A stretch of DNA of 64,000 nt from Strongyloides papillosus (Eukaryota > Nematoda > Chromadorea > Rhabditida > Strongyloididae), in contig SRSI01000055.1 in NCBI GenBank assembly GCA_005656395.1, positions 434,001 through 498,000 on the forward strand. The letters are read 5' to 3'. Position 1 is the stretch's first letter; each line of letters begins with the position of its first letter. Positions 50,265 through 61,770 of the stretch are shown in pieces. The translations under genes and the position numbers were made by a program. The notes beneath the pieces are model-generated. The model saw nothing but the letters and a program-made list of their open reading frames with translations, did not search any database and was not told the DNA's origin.

Positions 50265-50713
50265 TATATGTTTTTTCAATGTATTATATTGATTTGTTGT
50301 AGTAAAATTCATTAATAATATTAAATGACATTTCATATTATGTTTTATTTACCAAGTTGTCAATACAATGGTATATTATTAAAAATAATATATAAAAAAA
50401 TTAATTAAAACATTAATTTTTAAAATATGGATCATTTAAAAATAAAGTAATTAAAGTTGGAGTATATAGATATTTTCAGTACTAGTAAGACTATATAAGA
50501 TAAGAAACGGATGGTTTTTAATCATACATATTAAAAAGATTACTTATATATATCGATAGTCAGATAAAATTTTCTACATTCAACGTTACTAACTATTCGT
50601 CAGTTATTTCTTCTTATTAAATCCATTGTTTTATGACATATAGGTAACCATGAATAAAAGTTTAATTTAAAATTTAGGTACAATTACTCCTACTAAACTG
50701 TCTTGTAAATATT

Positions 50714-51082
50714 TTACTTTTTCCACTTATCTCCCCCAACAAAAGATGCCATCTTCTTTTGATAGTCAGTCTTCTCGAAACCATCGCCATTAATTTGATA
50801 TCTTTTATAATGTGTCATGAAATCATCAAGAGATACTTTCTTATGTTGATTAGTTTCTGGATCAAGTGTACCAAAAAGGCCTGTCTCTGGACCTAAAAGT
50901 ATCTTAGTAATACTTTCTCGTTTTCTGTTAATATCATAAGTTTGATTGTCATCAACTATAACAGAATCTGATTCAGTTGATAGGGAACGACGTCTATCCT
51001 CGGAGAAACTATCATTTCTAGATTTGTTTGTATCTCCAACACCCTGGTTGTCCTTATTTTTTCTTCCAAATAAAGCATTCAT
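50714..51082 (-). CDS. Small hydrophilic protein of unknown function
   Basis: A single 122-aa frame from ATG at 51082 to a TAA. Composition is clearly protein-like: a charged, Ser-rich N-terminal half with RRRSLS (a basophilic kinase-type site) and a more ordered C-terminal half (ITKILLGPETGLFGTLDPETNQHKKVSLDDFMTHYKRYQINGDGF) ending KWKK. There is no signal peptide or membrane segment. I do not recognise the family. It converges on the 5-phosphatase gene with 449 bp between the stops. Confidence 0.65.
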   Translation of the reverse strand: MNALFGRKNKDNQGVGDTNKSRNDSFSEDRRRSLSTESDSVIVDDNQTYDINRKRESITKILLGPETGLFGTLDPETNQHKKVSLDDFMTHYKRYQINGDGFEKTDYQKKMASFVGGDKWKK

Positions 51083-54000
51083 TGTAAATAGTATTCAATA
51101 AAATACTGTTTTCAAAAAATAAATATTCATGCTATCAATTTCTGGCTTTTATATCAACACAACCAGGAAAAAGTGCACTCCTTTAACGTGATAGTATGGT
51201 ATCCTAATCACGAATGAAAATATCATTTAATATTGTTTATTTTTAAAAAAATATATTTCAAAATGCAGATAGTAGAGGGTCTTTGTTCCTAAAAGATTTA
51301 TTATGGACAACGTTAATCTTTGAGGTATGAGCAGAAATCTTTTTTCATATAAAACGAACTAATAATAGTTCTGTTGCAAATAAGCACGTGATTTGTTTAT
51401 ATATTTAAATGAAAAGTAACAATTTTAAATATCAAAATATTTATCTTAAAAAGATTCATTGATATTTGTTATTTCGAAATACATATGTTTTTTGCATCAT
51501 ATGAAATTTTGAAATAAAAAAATATTTTTGTTTAAAATGTATATTTATAGATATACAGAAGTAATTATATGTTAATCTTTAAATATATCGAGTTCCAAAA
51601 ATGTTCTTGGACTGCTAACAAATAAACTTAAAGTACATTATTGTTTTAGATATGTAAGAAGCAATAAAAACATGAATCTTGTTTTTACTCTCAAAACATA
51701 TGTCTATTTTTATCAAAATGAATGTTTATTACGTTAAATGCTTATAATAATTACGTTTTAAAGTGGATTAGATGGAAATTTTAAATAAATATTTCTTTAT
51801 GACAAATTATTATTTCTAGAAAACACTATTTGATGAGGAACCAATAAAAACATTTATTTGAATTCTCCTTCAATTATCTTTCAATACTGTTATTTGTGTG
51901 ATTGAAATTAAATACGAAACGGAAATTTACAATTAATGAAGAAAAAATTAGCGATAGATGTTTCTAGTACATTGTTTCTTACAATAAAAGGACAAAATCA
52001 TGTAAACAATTATTCAAGATGAATTGCAAAAATATAATAAAATTAGGTTAATAAATGATTAATTAATTTCGTAATTTTTAATCAAATTAACTGAAACTTC
52101 TAGATAATTTTTGTTATTTAAAAAATTTGTTTTTTTATATGGAAAATACTTTTAAATATTAACATTTTTGAACTTGAAGAGTATTTGATCTCTTTTGATA
52201 CATATACAATGAGAAGTGATTTCTCAATTATTCTTTTCAATTACCATCAGGTGATTTGTTATTATAGTAGTATATTATAAAAAAATAAAAGTAGATGAGA
52301 TTTTAAAAATAGATTGTTATAAGAAAACTACTTTTTTCATAAATTTTTTAATGATTATAATTATGAAAATTCAAAAATATGGTAAAGTTAATGAAGATAC
52401 GTGCACAATTTGAAAATAATTTCCTTGATAAACAATGCCTTTGTAATGTAAGAATAAACTTTTAGAAACCAACTTTTTGCCTCTTTATTTTAAAATATCA
52501 ATTAATTTTTTAAAAATGAGACCATAATAAATTTATTACCTAAGATAAAAACATTATATGGGTTAGATGTTGTAATGAGATACCAAAAAATTAATTATTA
52601 ATTTATTATTATTAATGTAGGATAAATAACTAACAATGAGCGTACTTAATAAATAATATTTTTTTAAAAATAATATACAAAACTTGTTTAAATAAAGAAT
52701 GTTTACAAAAAAAATAAGAATATGGGCTTGGCATTAAAGGTATAAATACTGAAAATTTTTATCCATTCACCAGTAGTTGTTGGGACGTCTCAACAACTAC
52801 TCGCTCAAAAAAATTTTTTAAAAACCTCTTTTTAGTTGGATGAGGAGGAGTACACAAGATATTTGTAATTTCAATTTAAGGTGATAACGTTTTAGGTTAT
52901 GAAATTATTATTTTTTTGTTTGTTAAATATATAAGAGATCAAATATAGCCGGCAACCACATATGTCATGGATATAACAAAAATACTTTGAAATGAAGAGA
53001 AAGTATCATTAATTGTCATTTTACCCTACATCTGATGTAACAATTAAATATTAAGGAATATTAACTGAATTTCTTTTATCTTACAATCTTGTTAATTAAA
53101 AAGGAGATAAATTTTCAAAAAATTGAATGGATAATGATAATTCTAGATTCATCCGTTACAGATAAACCAGAAAAAGTATATATTTTATTTGTATTACATT
53201 CTTGTTTGTGACCGTTTGAAATTATATTTTGATTGATGCTATTTTTAATGATTCAAATAAATAATCTACTCATTGCACTTTTGTTTTTTATTTTCTTTTA
53301 AACAACATCTCGTGATAATATCAATTAATGTTTATATAAAACTGACTTTTATACTTCATCCATCATATGATATAAAATTTGTTTATCTAATTATAATATT
53401 TTTAAAGTTACAAATAAAAAAGTAATTTTTCAATTATTGATAACAATATTAGGTAAATAGAGAGATGTTTACATGAAAAAGGGCATATTTTAAAATGTTG
53501 GTTACATATATTATATTGAAACAAATAACATTATAGATAATGTAATAATGTATTTTTTTTTAAAGTACATAAATACATAATAGATTCTTTTATGATATCG
53601 AGTAAGAATTATTTTCATGAAAATCACGTACAAATACGAAATAATTTGTTACAAATAAGTTTTTGAGAGTATTTAAAGTGAATTTACCACACTCCATCCA
53701 CACATTCACTTCAACTTTAGAAAAACATTATCTATTACTACTAATTAATCTTTTTTATTTTTAGGTTTTATAGCCATGAAATTTTAAAAACAGACATTTA
53801 TATAATGGAGACAACTCCGAAAATTATTCAGATTTTAATGACCCTCTAAAAAACAATACAAGTCAATTTATGAGGAAATTCTTTAGAAGCATTAATAAAA
53901 TTATCAAAAAAAATAATTTTCTTTAATTTTACACATTTTTATTGTATGGTGGTTTTTACTAATTAACTCTATAATTACATGATTTGACATATTTCACTAT

Positions 54001-54471
54001 ATATCATTTCTCAAAAAAAACAATGTTACTTTATGTCATGGTGTTTGATGGTTATTGATACCTATTTTTGCAGAAAAGAAATATACACAAATATTTCTAG
54101 TTTTTTTGGATTTTTCTTGTTATTTTGAATAGAATTCCTTCTTAACTTCTTTTAAACTTTATTATTATGGATTTATAGTGATACGAAACACAATTGAGCA
54201 GTTTATGGTGCTGATAAATTTTAAAAATTAATATTGACAAAATTTTTTTTATTTACTAAACATTCTGTCATAATACATTATGAGTGAATAAACTTATGAC
54301 TCAAAATTTTTTGTCTTAATCTTTTATTTAGTGCTATAATTTTGATGAGTGTAAAAATTGTAATTAAGATATATTTTTTATATTTATGAGAATTTTATCT
54401 TGAATGACTTCATCAGAATACTTGAATGGTAATTAAAATTGCTCCAGAATTTCTTATAATTGATTTTCTCG
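51083..54471. other. Gene-free AT-rich stretch with a palindrome
   Basis: 3.4 kb with no supportable exon on either strand. The one clear structure is the 30-bp near-perfect palindrome at 52772-52801, ~25 bp downstream of a TATAAATA sequence (52741-52748). Confidence 0.5.
52772..52801. repeat. 30-bp near-perfect palindrome
   Basis: Arms AGTAGTTGTTG and CAACAACTACT pair perfectly over 11 bp. The 8-bp centre GGACGTCT is itself palindromic except at its outermost pair. Its GC content stands out from the surrounding AT-rich DNA. Confidence 0.8.
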
Positions 54472-55467
54472 TCAACGCCTAATTGAGTTACTTTTAAAAA
54501 TTGAAACTCGTATTACATCATTTCCTCCCATCATACGTAAATAAAGTGTTTTAATTATCCCCCGGACAGTTTTATTAAAAACAATTAAAATTACTGATGT
54601 GAAACCATGAGTGAATATCCATAGAAAATGGCCAATTATAACAACAAAATCGGGGGTTTGGAAAAATTGCATATAAACATTAATGGCAGCAGCAGCAAAT
54701 GAGGAAAAACAAATAATGAAAGATTGAATAAAAAGAGATCCTTTGGCATCTGTCAACTTAATTTTATGTGTTGTTTTATATTTTAGTGCTATCATACCAC
54801 AAAATACAATATAAATAATTGACATTAGTGATGTAACAAATAAGTTATGGACAACTTGAACATAATTAATATAATTAGGTACTGCCAAATCTGAGGGAAC
54901 ATTTGTACCATAATGTGGATCATAAAACCAAGCCATTTGTTTTGAAGTAAAACCTGGTGGATTGCTAAAAACTCCAGCAGCTAACCCATAAATTGTGGGA
55001 ATTAATAGCCATACATAAGTTTTATAACCATCAAAAAGTAACTGAGCCAAATATGAGTTAAACACATCAATTACTCTATTTATAGCTAGTAATAAGCAGG
55101 ATGTACTAGTCATAATCCATCCCATAAATGCTAAAACACCAAGAATATAGTTTTCAAGTGGATAGTTACATGCAACAGCACCAATGTATCCTAAGTATCC
55201 ACTGAAAATAGCATTTATGATGATAACAAAAAAGTCTAAGACACCAATAAAAAACATAATCTTATAACAACTAAAATGGATTAATTCACTATTCAGCATA
55301 GCGATGAGTGGTGGAATGTAAAGGATTTCGAAAATGAATCCGAATGCTAGGTAAGCAATTCCAATTGAATGATTTGGTTTGCCTTCTTCCCACCATCTTT
55401 CATCTGAATAGAAGGAGCAATTGAAGTAGTAATTATAGGATTCAGCTGTTAAAAAGATTCTGACCAT
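54472..55467 (-). CDS. Srt-class serpentine chemoreceptor (7TM GPCR)
   Basis: Intronless, 331 aa, complete. Srt receptors are nematode chemosensory GPCRs of the Srg superfamily, normally in ciliated neurons. The luminal N-terminus has YNCSFYSDERWW-type residues and PNHSIGIAYLAFG. Seven hydrophobic helices follow, with hallmarks ILYIPPLIAM (TM1), YKIMFFIGVLDF (TM2), ACNYPLENYILG, the NRVIDVF motif after TM3 in place of DRY, and a long second extracellular loop with WFYDPHYGTNVP. TM7 ends with TSVILIVFNKTVR. There are no frameshifts or stops. Ligand unknown. Confidence 0.93.
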   Translation of the reverse strand: MVRIFLTAESYNYYFNCSFYSDERWWEEGKPNHSIGIAYLAFGFIFEILYIPPLIAMLNSELIHFSCYKIMFFIGVLDFFVIIINAIFSGYLGYIGAVACNYPLENYILGVLAFMGWIMTSTSCLLLAINRVIDVFNSYLAQLLFDGYKTYVWLLIPTIYGLAAGVFSNPPGFTSKQMAWFYDPHYGTNVPSDLAVPNYINYVQVVHNLFVTSLMSIIYIVFCGMIALKYKTTHKIKLTDAKGSLFIQSFIICFSSFAAAAINVYMQFFQTPDFVVIIGHFLWIFTHGFTSVILIVFNKTVRGIIKTLYLRMMGGNDVIRVSIFKSNSIRR

Positions 55468-58343
55468 TTTTAAAAAATTAAAATATGTCTATATTTTTAA
55501 TTTACTCTTATTTATAATAATTCTAGTGATAGGAGGAAAAAACCCCCTATTTGATAAGCTTTGTAAAAGGAAATGGAAGGGACAAAATTATTTTTCGTAT
55601 TTTAATCACGAAGCATTAGATTTCCAAAGATCTCATAAATAAAAGTAAAAAAAATTAATATCCAAATACATTAACTTTCAACACATGCATAATATCTGTT
55701 TGCATGTAGAAATAAAAAAATTGATATTCTATTAACTTTTGAAAGATGCACGTAATAGTTCGAAAAAATTAGATATCAGAATAATAGAAATTTCATTAAA
55801 ACTTCCAATTAATGATCTATGAATTAAAAGAATGTACTTGGAATATGTATTTATGTTTTGATGCAATTTTATCTTTATGATATTTAGCTTTTTCCTTGAT
55901 AAAGGAAACTAAATTTAAAAGGAAGTATATTAAATAAATGTAAACTTTTAATTACTGCAAATAATATTTTATATAATAGGATATTAGAAGTTAATAAAAA
56001 AATGATATCTCTATAGGAGAAGCAATATTCTTATTTAAAATAAATAAGTACAATAAATGATAAAGACAGTAATATTTATACTTAAATAATTATATATTTA
56101 GTTGATTTCCATGAACTGACAGAAATATACATTATAATTATCTTCCAAAATATGAAATTTCAAAATCCAAGTTTGAAATAATTTTTAAACTTCCATTAAT
56201 CACAGGTTGTTTACCATATTTTCTCAGAATAATTTTAGGAATTTAAAAGATTACAGTGGATAAAAAATTAGGGGATACCTTATAATAAAATAAATAAATT
56301 ATATATCAAAGTATTGCATTCAAATTATCTTAAAATAAAATATCCCATTGGTAAATAAAAATTAATCATACACTCATACTTCTAATGAAAATAAAATAAA
56401 AGTATTTTCTAGATTGTTAACTAGTAAAGAAATAAATTTCATGCACATTAAGCTATGAAACTGGAAAACATTTCGATTTTTGGGAAGTATTTTTAAACAA
56501 AAAGAAAAAATTCCTCTTTTGTTTACAGTTGTTATCAAAAACTATTGATGCTCAACGAATATCTTTATGATAAGTTTAACATTATATGTTTTTACAAATT
56601 GAAAATAAATTAAAATTAATAATAATAACATTGTAAATTAAGCAGTAACATAATGTGACATAAAAAAAATTAAATTTTTACCAGTGTGTGGCTAAAAATA
56701 ATTAATAATAAATATTTATATTTCAATAATTTTTGAGGTAGTTATTAAAAATATTTATATTGTTGTTATAGATAAAAAAAAACTCTATCAAATGAGTTTA
56801 ATATTAAAAATCAATTTTAAAAAATGTTATCATTAATAAGATAACTCAATTTATAGAATATTACTCAATTGTCGATATATGTGTCAGAAAATTTACTGTA
56901 TTTCAACCAAATAAAAGCTTTTAAAAGTATAATACTTTTACACTATTTATCATTAATTTTAGCATAATTATTGTCACATCTAGACATTACTATAAATCTT
57001 TAAAATTTTTTATATATTTAATTTGATTTTTACACTTTTAACTTTTTGAAATACGACATATAAATAATCAAAGATAATGTAATTTATGATCGCCTTTAAT
57101 TAAGAAGAATTATTAATATTCTGACATAAAAATAAATATTATTTAATGTTTAATAATTAATAAAAAAAATATGAAAAATAAATATTTTTACTGATTACAG
57201 CTTTCTTTAAGATTTGTTGTAAACAGTAGTAAAATATTTCTTCGATTACGTTTCTTATACTATAGGAGAATAATAAAATAATATCAAATAATTATCTTAC
57301 TATATATTTTTAATTAAAGAGTCATTAAATTGAAAAAACAATTACGTTTCCATTTTTTAGCAACTAATTTAACATTGATAATGTTCTTAATAATTTATAA
57401 TCTTATTGAGAATCATGAATTTATAAAACTACCTTTAGCAAAAAGTTTTCATTTTATTGGCTACAAAACAGCTATACTATAATACACAGAAAGAAAAAAG
57501 GGAAAAATTTTGACAATTCTATCTAAAATGCAATAAAAATTCCCACCTGTTAAAAAATCAACATTTATTCAAACTTTAAAACTATGAAGCGACTGCAAAA
57601 ATGCTTTAAACGATGCAGAATATTAGGTTGCAACAAAATTTTGCTGTTTTTTTACAAAATTATATATGTTTACATTTTAAAGTAATTTAACTTTTATTCA
57701 ATCTTAATGTTTTTGATATAATGCTAATCGTAGGGTCTAACTTTTTTTCTCTAATATACTATGAAATGCTTGTTAGAAGTCAATTTCGCGTAAGGTTGTT
57801 AAGTTTTAACAAAAATTATTCTTCTAAAAAATCTACTAGCAACAATAAGTTTAAAATTTTTAAAATTCAAAATAATAATAATGAAAAACCAAGAATAATT
57901 ATTTAATCACAGAAGGCATTAATAATTAAACATGTTATTTTAGTGTTTGTTCTTATTTTAAATTAAAATATATAAAAGTTATTTTTACTATAAACAAAAA
58001 TTCATATTATTTTATAAGATGTCATAAGTTTGATTTTTAAGAATGACTTTTAAAGACATTATAAAAAAACTGGTTTTCAGATAGTATAATTTCACAAGAA
58101 AATATAATTATAATAACTTAAACTATTGAAATATTTTAATAAAATACAATGATATGCTAATAAATACTCTTTAAGAATATTACATGAATTTTGAATAATC
58201 CTGATATGTAAAAACAATTTTTTTGCATTTTACGTTAAGGCGTGTTGTTTTTTTTTGCATATTGAGCCTTCTTTTCTATATTTTAATTTTTCCGTCATTT
58301 GAGGTGATTTATAGAGTCATTGTAAATATAAAACAATATTATA
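55468..58343. other. Gene-free AT-rich stretch
   Basis: About 2.9 kb, upstream of the Srt receptor. Only low-complexity short frames occur, e.g. 57721-57906, which is Asn/Lys/Ile-rich and lacks splice partners. Confidence 0.5.
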
Positions 58344-58648
58344 ATGTCACAAATATCCAACAAATTAATGGATAAACTAAATAACGGAAATTCTCTCCGT
58401 CGTTCCGATTGCATTCGGAAAAAATTGTTGCATGTTGATGTGCCCTGTGCACCTAAGAAAAAAAAGACGGGAAGTCTTCAGAAGGATTTGGGAATATTTG
58501 AAGATTCCAAAGCGGAGGATCTTCCAAACGTGCTAGCCTCCAGGTTGAGGGTGATTCTCCTATAGAATCGGACATGGATGACAACTTTAGAAGTAGACTT
58601 CTGTCATTGTCCACTGTAGGAAAGAATATTTGGAGAATTTTATTTTAA
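58344..58648 (+). pseudogene. GC-richer coding remnant, unknown origin
   Basis: An ATG-started frame (58344-58565, 73 codons; LMDKLNNGNSLRRSDCIRKKLL...) is followed in the next frame by EGDSPIESDMDDNFRSRLL...GKNIWRILF up to a TAA at 58646-58648. Together they look like one charged, hydrophilic polypeptide broken by a 1-nt shift near 58540. The segment is distinctly GC-richer than its surroundings. It may be a decayed mobile-element or captured gene fragment; I do not recognise it. Confidence 0.35.
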
Positions 58649-59305
58649 ATTTAATAATATTTTACATAATTAATAAAATTAACACAACTATTTTTAACGC
58701 GAATTTTAAATAAATTTTTAACTAATAACTCTTTGAATATTGTTTTAATTCTTATGAAGGGAATAATTGCGATAAAATTAGTCGCAAATCAAAAAAATTT
58801 AAATTTTATTATGTGGGGAAAATTCATTAAATTTTATGCAAAAATGCTTCCCTATTTTTTTTTGAGTGTATTTTACACTACAAAACTAAAGTTCATAATG
58901 TTTAAAGATCCGGAAATACTTTTAATTTCCATATATACATATGATATAGAGTAAATGTAATTTTCCTAAAACTAGAATATGTGTATAAATTACAACATCA
59001 CTCGAATCTTCATCGGACAGTAGTTGCTTTTGATGATACTTGTAGGCAAAAGAATTATTTCTCTTTTTGTGTAAAGGTACTTCTCGAAAATGGAATTGTT
59101 TTTCAGCATCATAACTCTATGTGTCCAAATCAAATATGCAAATACTCAAAAACATATAGCGCAAAACAAATTTTACTAACTTCGAAAGTTTTATTTCAAA
59201 AAGATCTTGAAATTAAATATTTGTTCATTCGTTTTTTTTTATAGATGGAATACAACTAATCATTTATATTTTCTATTATTGGACTAATTATAATAATATG
59301 TTATA
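58649..59305. other. Left flank of the Tc1-like element
   Basis: Contains an 87-codon frame without an ATG start (58981-59244) with protein-like stretches (NLHRTVVAFDDTCRQK). I could not join it in phase to the membrane-protein exon beyond the transposon. Unresolved. Confidence 0.35.
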
Positions 59306-60863
59306 CAGTGTGGTGCATAATTATAGCACACTGCTATTTATTGCATAAAATTATATTTTATATAAAAAAAATTATATAATAAGAGTTTATATTTATCAAT
59401 AAAATTATAAAAATATTATATAAGTGGTAAAATAATTAACTAATAAGTAATGACATCAAAAATTTAAGATTTTCTCTAATTGTGTGGTGCAAAATTATAG
59501 CACATATTTAAATTTAAGGATTTAAAACTATTTTTAATAGTTTGTATACTCCCTTTTTTGCTGATTACCTCAAAAATTCTATTTGGCATACTATTTACAA
59601 GTGAAACAAGTTTTTCATTAGGTATTTCATCCCAACATTTTACAATAGCTTCTTTTAATTCTTGAACGGTAGAATATTGTTTATTATCTTTATAAACAGC
59701 ACGAACAAGTACCCCCCATAAATTTTCTATTGGATTCAAATCTGGGCTTCTTGATAGATGACCTATAAGACTGATTTTTTTATCAGAAATCCATTTTTTT
59801 GTCTTTGCACTAGCATGACAACTAGCATTATCTTTCATAAATTTGAATGAAACAGATCTAAATTGTTTCATATATGACATTATGTTATCCCCGAGAACAT
59901 TTTGATACATCAATGAATCCATACGATGATCTATAAATGTCAATTTTGATCTACCATACGAACTGAAGCACGCAAAAACCATTACATTCCCACCACCAAA
60001 ATTACGCTTTGAATAGTATCTGGGCTTCTTTCTTAAATCACGCCAATAACTGTTGAAACCATCAGGACCATCTAAATTGAATTTCTTTTCATCGCTGAAT
60101 ATTACTCTAGTTCATTCTTCATTCTATGTCATGTATTTACGAGCATATTCTAAACGTGCTGCTTTATGACTTTTATCTAATTTTGGACACTTTGCCATTT
60201 TAGAGCGTACAATATTTTGATCTCTATTAAGAGCTCTATTTACTGTCCATCTTGAAACTGGTAAATTCAGTTCATTTCTTATTGAAGTGCAGCTTTTAGT
60301 AGTATTTGAAGCTGATCGAGAAATTGCTCTTATATCACGAACACTTAACTTTGATGGTCTTTCTGTATATTTTGTAGTTCCATAAGATGATGGATCTTTT
60401 AGAAATGTTGAAATAACTTTTCTAGAGCGATTTACAAGTGTTGAGATTTCGCTATATGTTTTCCCAACAGTTGCAAATGCCAAAATTTGGCCTTTTTCAA
60501 ACTCAGTAAGCTTTGTTCCTTTTGGCATAGCAAAAAAAAATAATATACGAGATAGTAAAGTTAATAATGTTTTAAAACAGTTGTTTTTTACTATTGTACC
60601 AATTTACATCATTTACCTTTGTTCAATAAAATTTTCCCATAAGTTTTAAGTTAAAATTTTAACATGTGCTATAATTATGCACCATGCATTGATAGATAAA
60701 TGTAGTTTTTTGATGTTATAACTTATTATTTCAACATGCTTTTTAATATACTATATATTACTAAGGTCTATTAACGAATAGAATTAAAATTAGATAAAAA
60801 ACATTTCTTTATAATAAAGTAATTGCAAAAAAATGTTGTGTGCTATAATTTTGCACCACACTG
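59306..60863 (-). mobile_element. Tc1/mariner-family transposon with IR/DR ends
   Basis: A 1558-bp element bounded by CAGTGTGGTGCA... at 59306 and its inverted copy ...TGCACCACACTG ending 60863, flanked by TA on both sides (59304-59305, 60864-60865). Outer repeats match over ~26 bp with one difference. Each end has a second, inner copy of the GTGGTGCA..TTATAGCACA motif ~175 bp inward (59482-59504 and ~60664-60686), the IR/DR layout known from Tc3 and Sleeping Beauty-like elements. It encodes a transposase on the minus strand. Confidence 0.93.
59476..60528 (-). pseudogene. Tc1-like transposase with two nonsense codons
   Basis: One frame of 351 codons from ATG at 60528 to TAG at 59476. It has N-terminal paired-type helix-turn-helix DNA-binding regions (TEFEKGQILAFATVGKTYSEIS; SRWTVNRALNR) and a DDE catalytic domain: FSDEKKFNLDGPDG, KDNASCHAS and SPDLNPIENLW, with 34 residues between the second Asp and the Glu (DD34E). 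Two in-frame stops, TAG at 60126-60124 and TGA at 60114-60112, break it where the family normally has Trp (Trp-x-x-x-Trp before the first Asp block), both explainable by G-to-A changes. The last residues MCYNFAPHN are encoded by the inner terminal repeat. Otherwise intact, so inactivated recently. Confidence 0.92.
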
Positions 60864-60866
60864 TAG

Positions 60867-61348
60867 TGTACTTGGAAATGTTCTGTATTCTATTTATTTT
60901 AAAGTGGGAAGTTATTGTTTCTCGGTAGCTTATGAAACAGTAGAAGGACATATTGGCATATATTTTGTGGACATAGGAAATACACTTCAATTGTTATCTT
61001 TTGTTATTTCAATTATTGGTGCATTTACTACTTTAAGAAGAAGAGAATGTTTCATGATTATTCTTGTGATTTGTGTTTTAAGAGCTATTATTATTTTTAC
61101 AGGAATTAATCTTTTATCAATTGCGTTGACAGGTAAATTTAAATTGTTATTATCAATTAATTCCTTATTTTTTCTAAGATAAAAATTGTAATTCATCAAA
61201 TGCAATATTCGGTCTATTGATACACATGATTGGTATATTTGTAATAATCATGTTTATTTGCTTATGGTTGCGTTCAAGACCCCATAAAGATGAATGTGTT
61301 AAACATGAAAAATTTTTAGTTTATTATTGTATTTTTAGAATAACTTAA
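60867..61348 (+). CDS. 3' portion of a multi-pass membrane protein, 5' end missing
   Basis: Two exons, 60867-61132 and 61179-61348 (donor ACAG|GTAAAT, acceptor CTAAG|AT, 46-bp intron), read open for ~144 codons to TAA. Four hydrophobic segments: GNVLYSIYFKVGSYCF, TLQLLSFVISIIGAF, FMIILVICVLRAIIIF and GLLIHMIGIFVIIMFICLWL, then a short tail. There is no ATG until the third helix, so the 5' exons are missing from the model. The exon begins right at the end of the Tc1-like element (CACTGTAG|T), where the element's TA target is part of the acceptor. Probably a small tetraspan-type nematode protein; family not recognised. The gene may be disrupted. Confidence 0.55.
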
Positions 61349-61770
61349 ATATAATATTTAATTTCCAAAATAATAAAATTTTAGTAAATTTTTACTAGTT
61401 GATATTTTGACCACTGATACTAAATCTTTTAAAAATTGTCATTTTAATGTTATCTATATTTTTTTTAATTTCCAAATCTCAGATTGATTATTATCAGAAT
61501 CATAATTTCTACATTTAAAATATATAATTGTGAATTTGAAAAAGTTAAAGAATGTTTCACGATTCTTTGATGACAAAGAAACACAGAATAATTTATTGAG
61601 ACAAGGTAATATACTATAACAGTTATATCATTGGTGTACCATAAATAATTTAAAAATAGATAATTAAAACAAAAAAGTAGAAAATTGTTATATAGCTTGT
61701 GGTAAAAAAAGTTCCAGTGATTAAAATACAAACTATATATTCTTTACTCTACAAAAAAAGATATTATGTT

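Noticed and set aside
58733..58954. 73-codon open frame beside the transposon
   Set aside because: Lys/Ile/Phe-rich AT translation with no motif.
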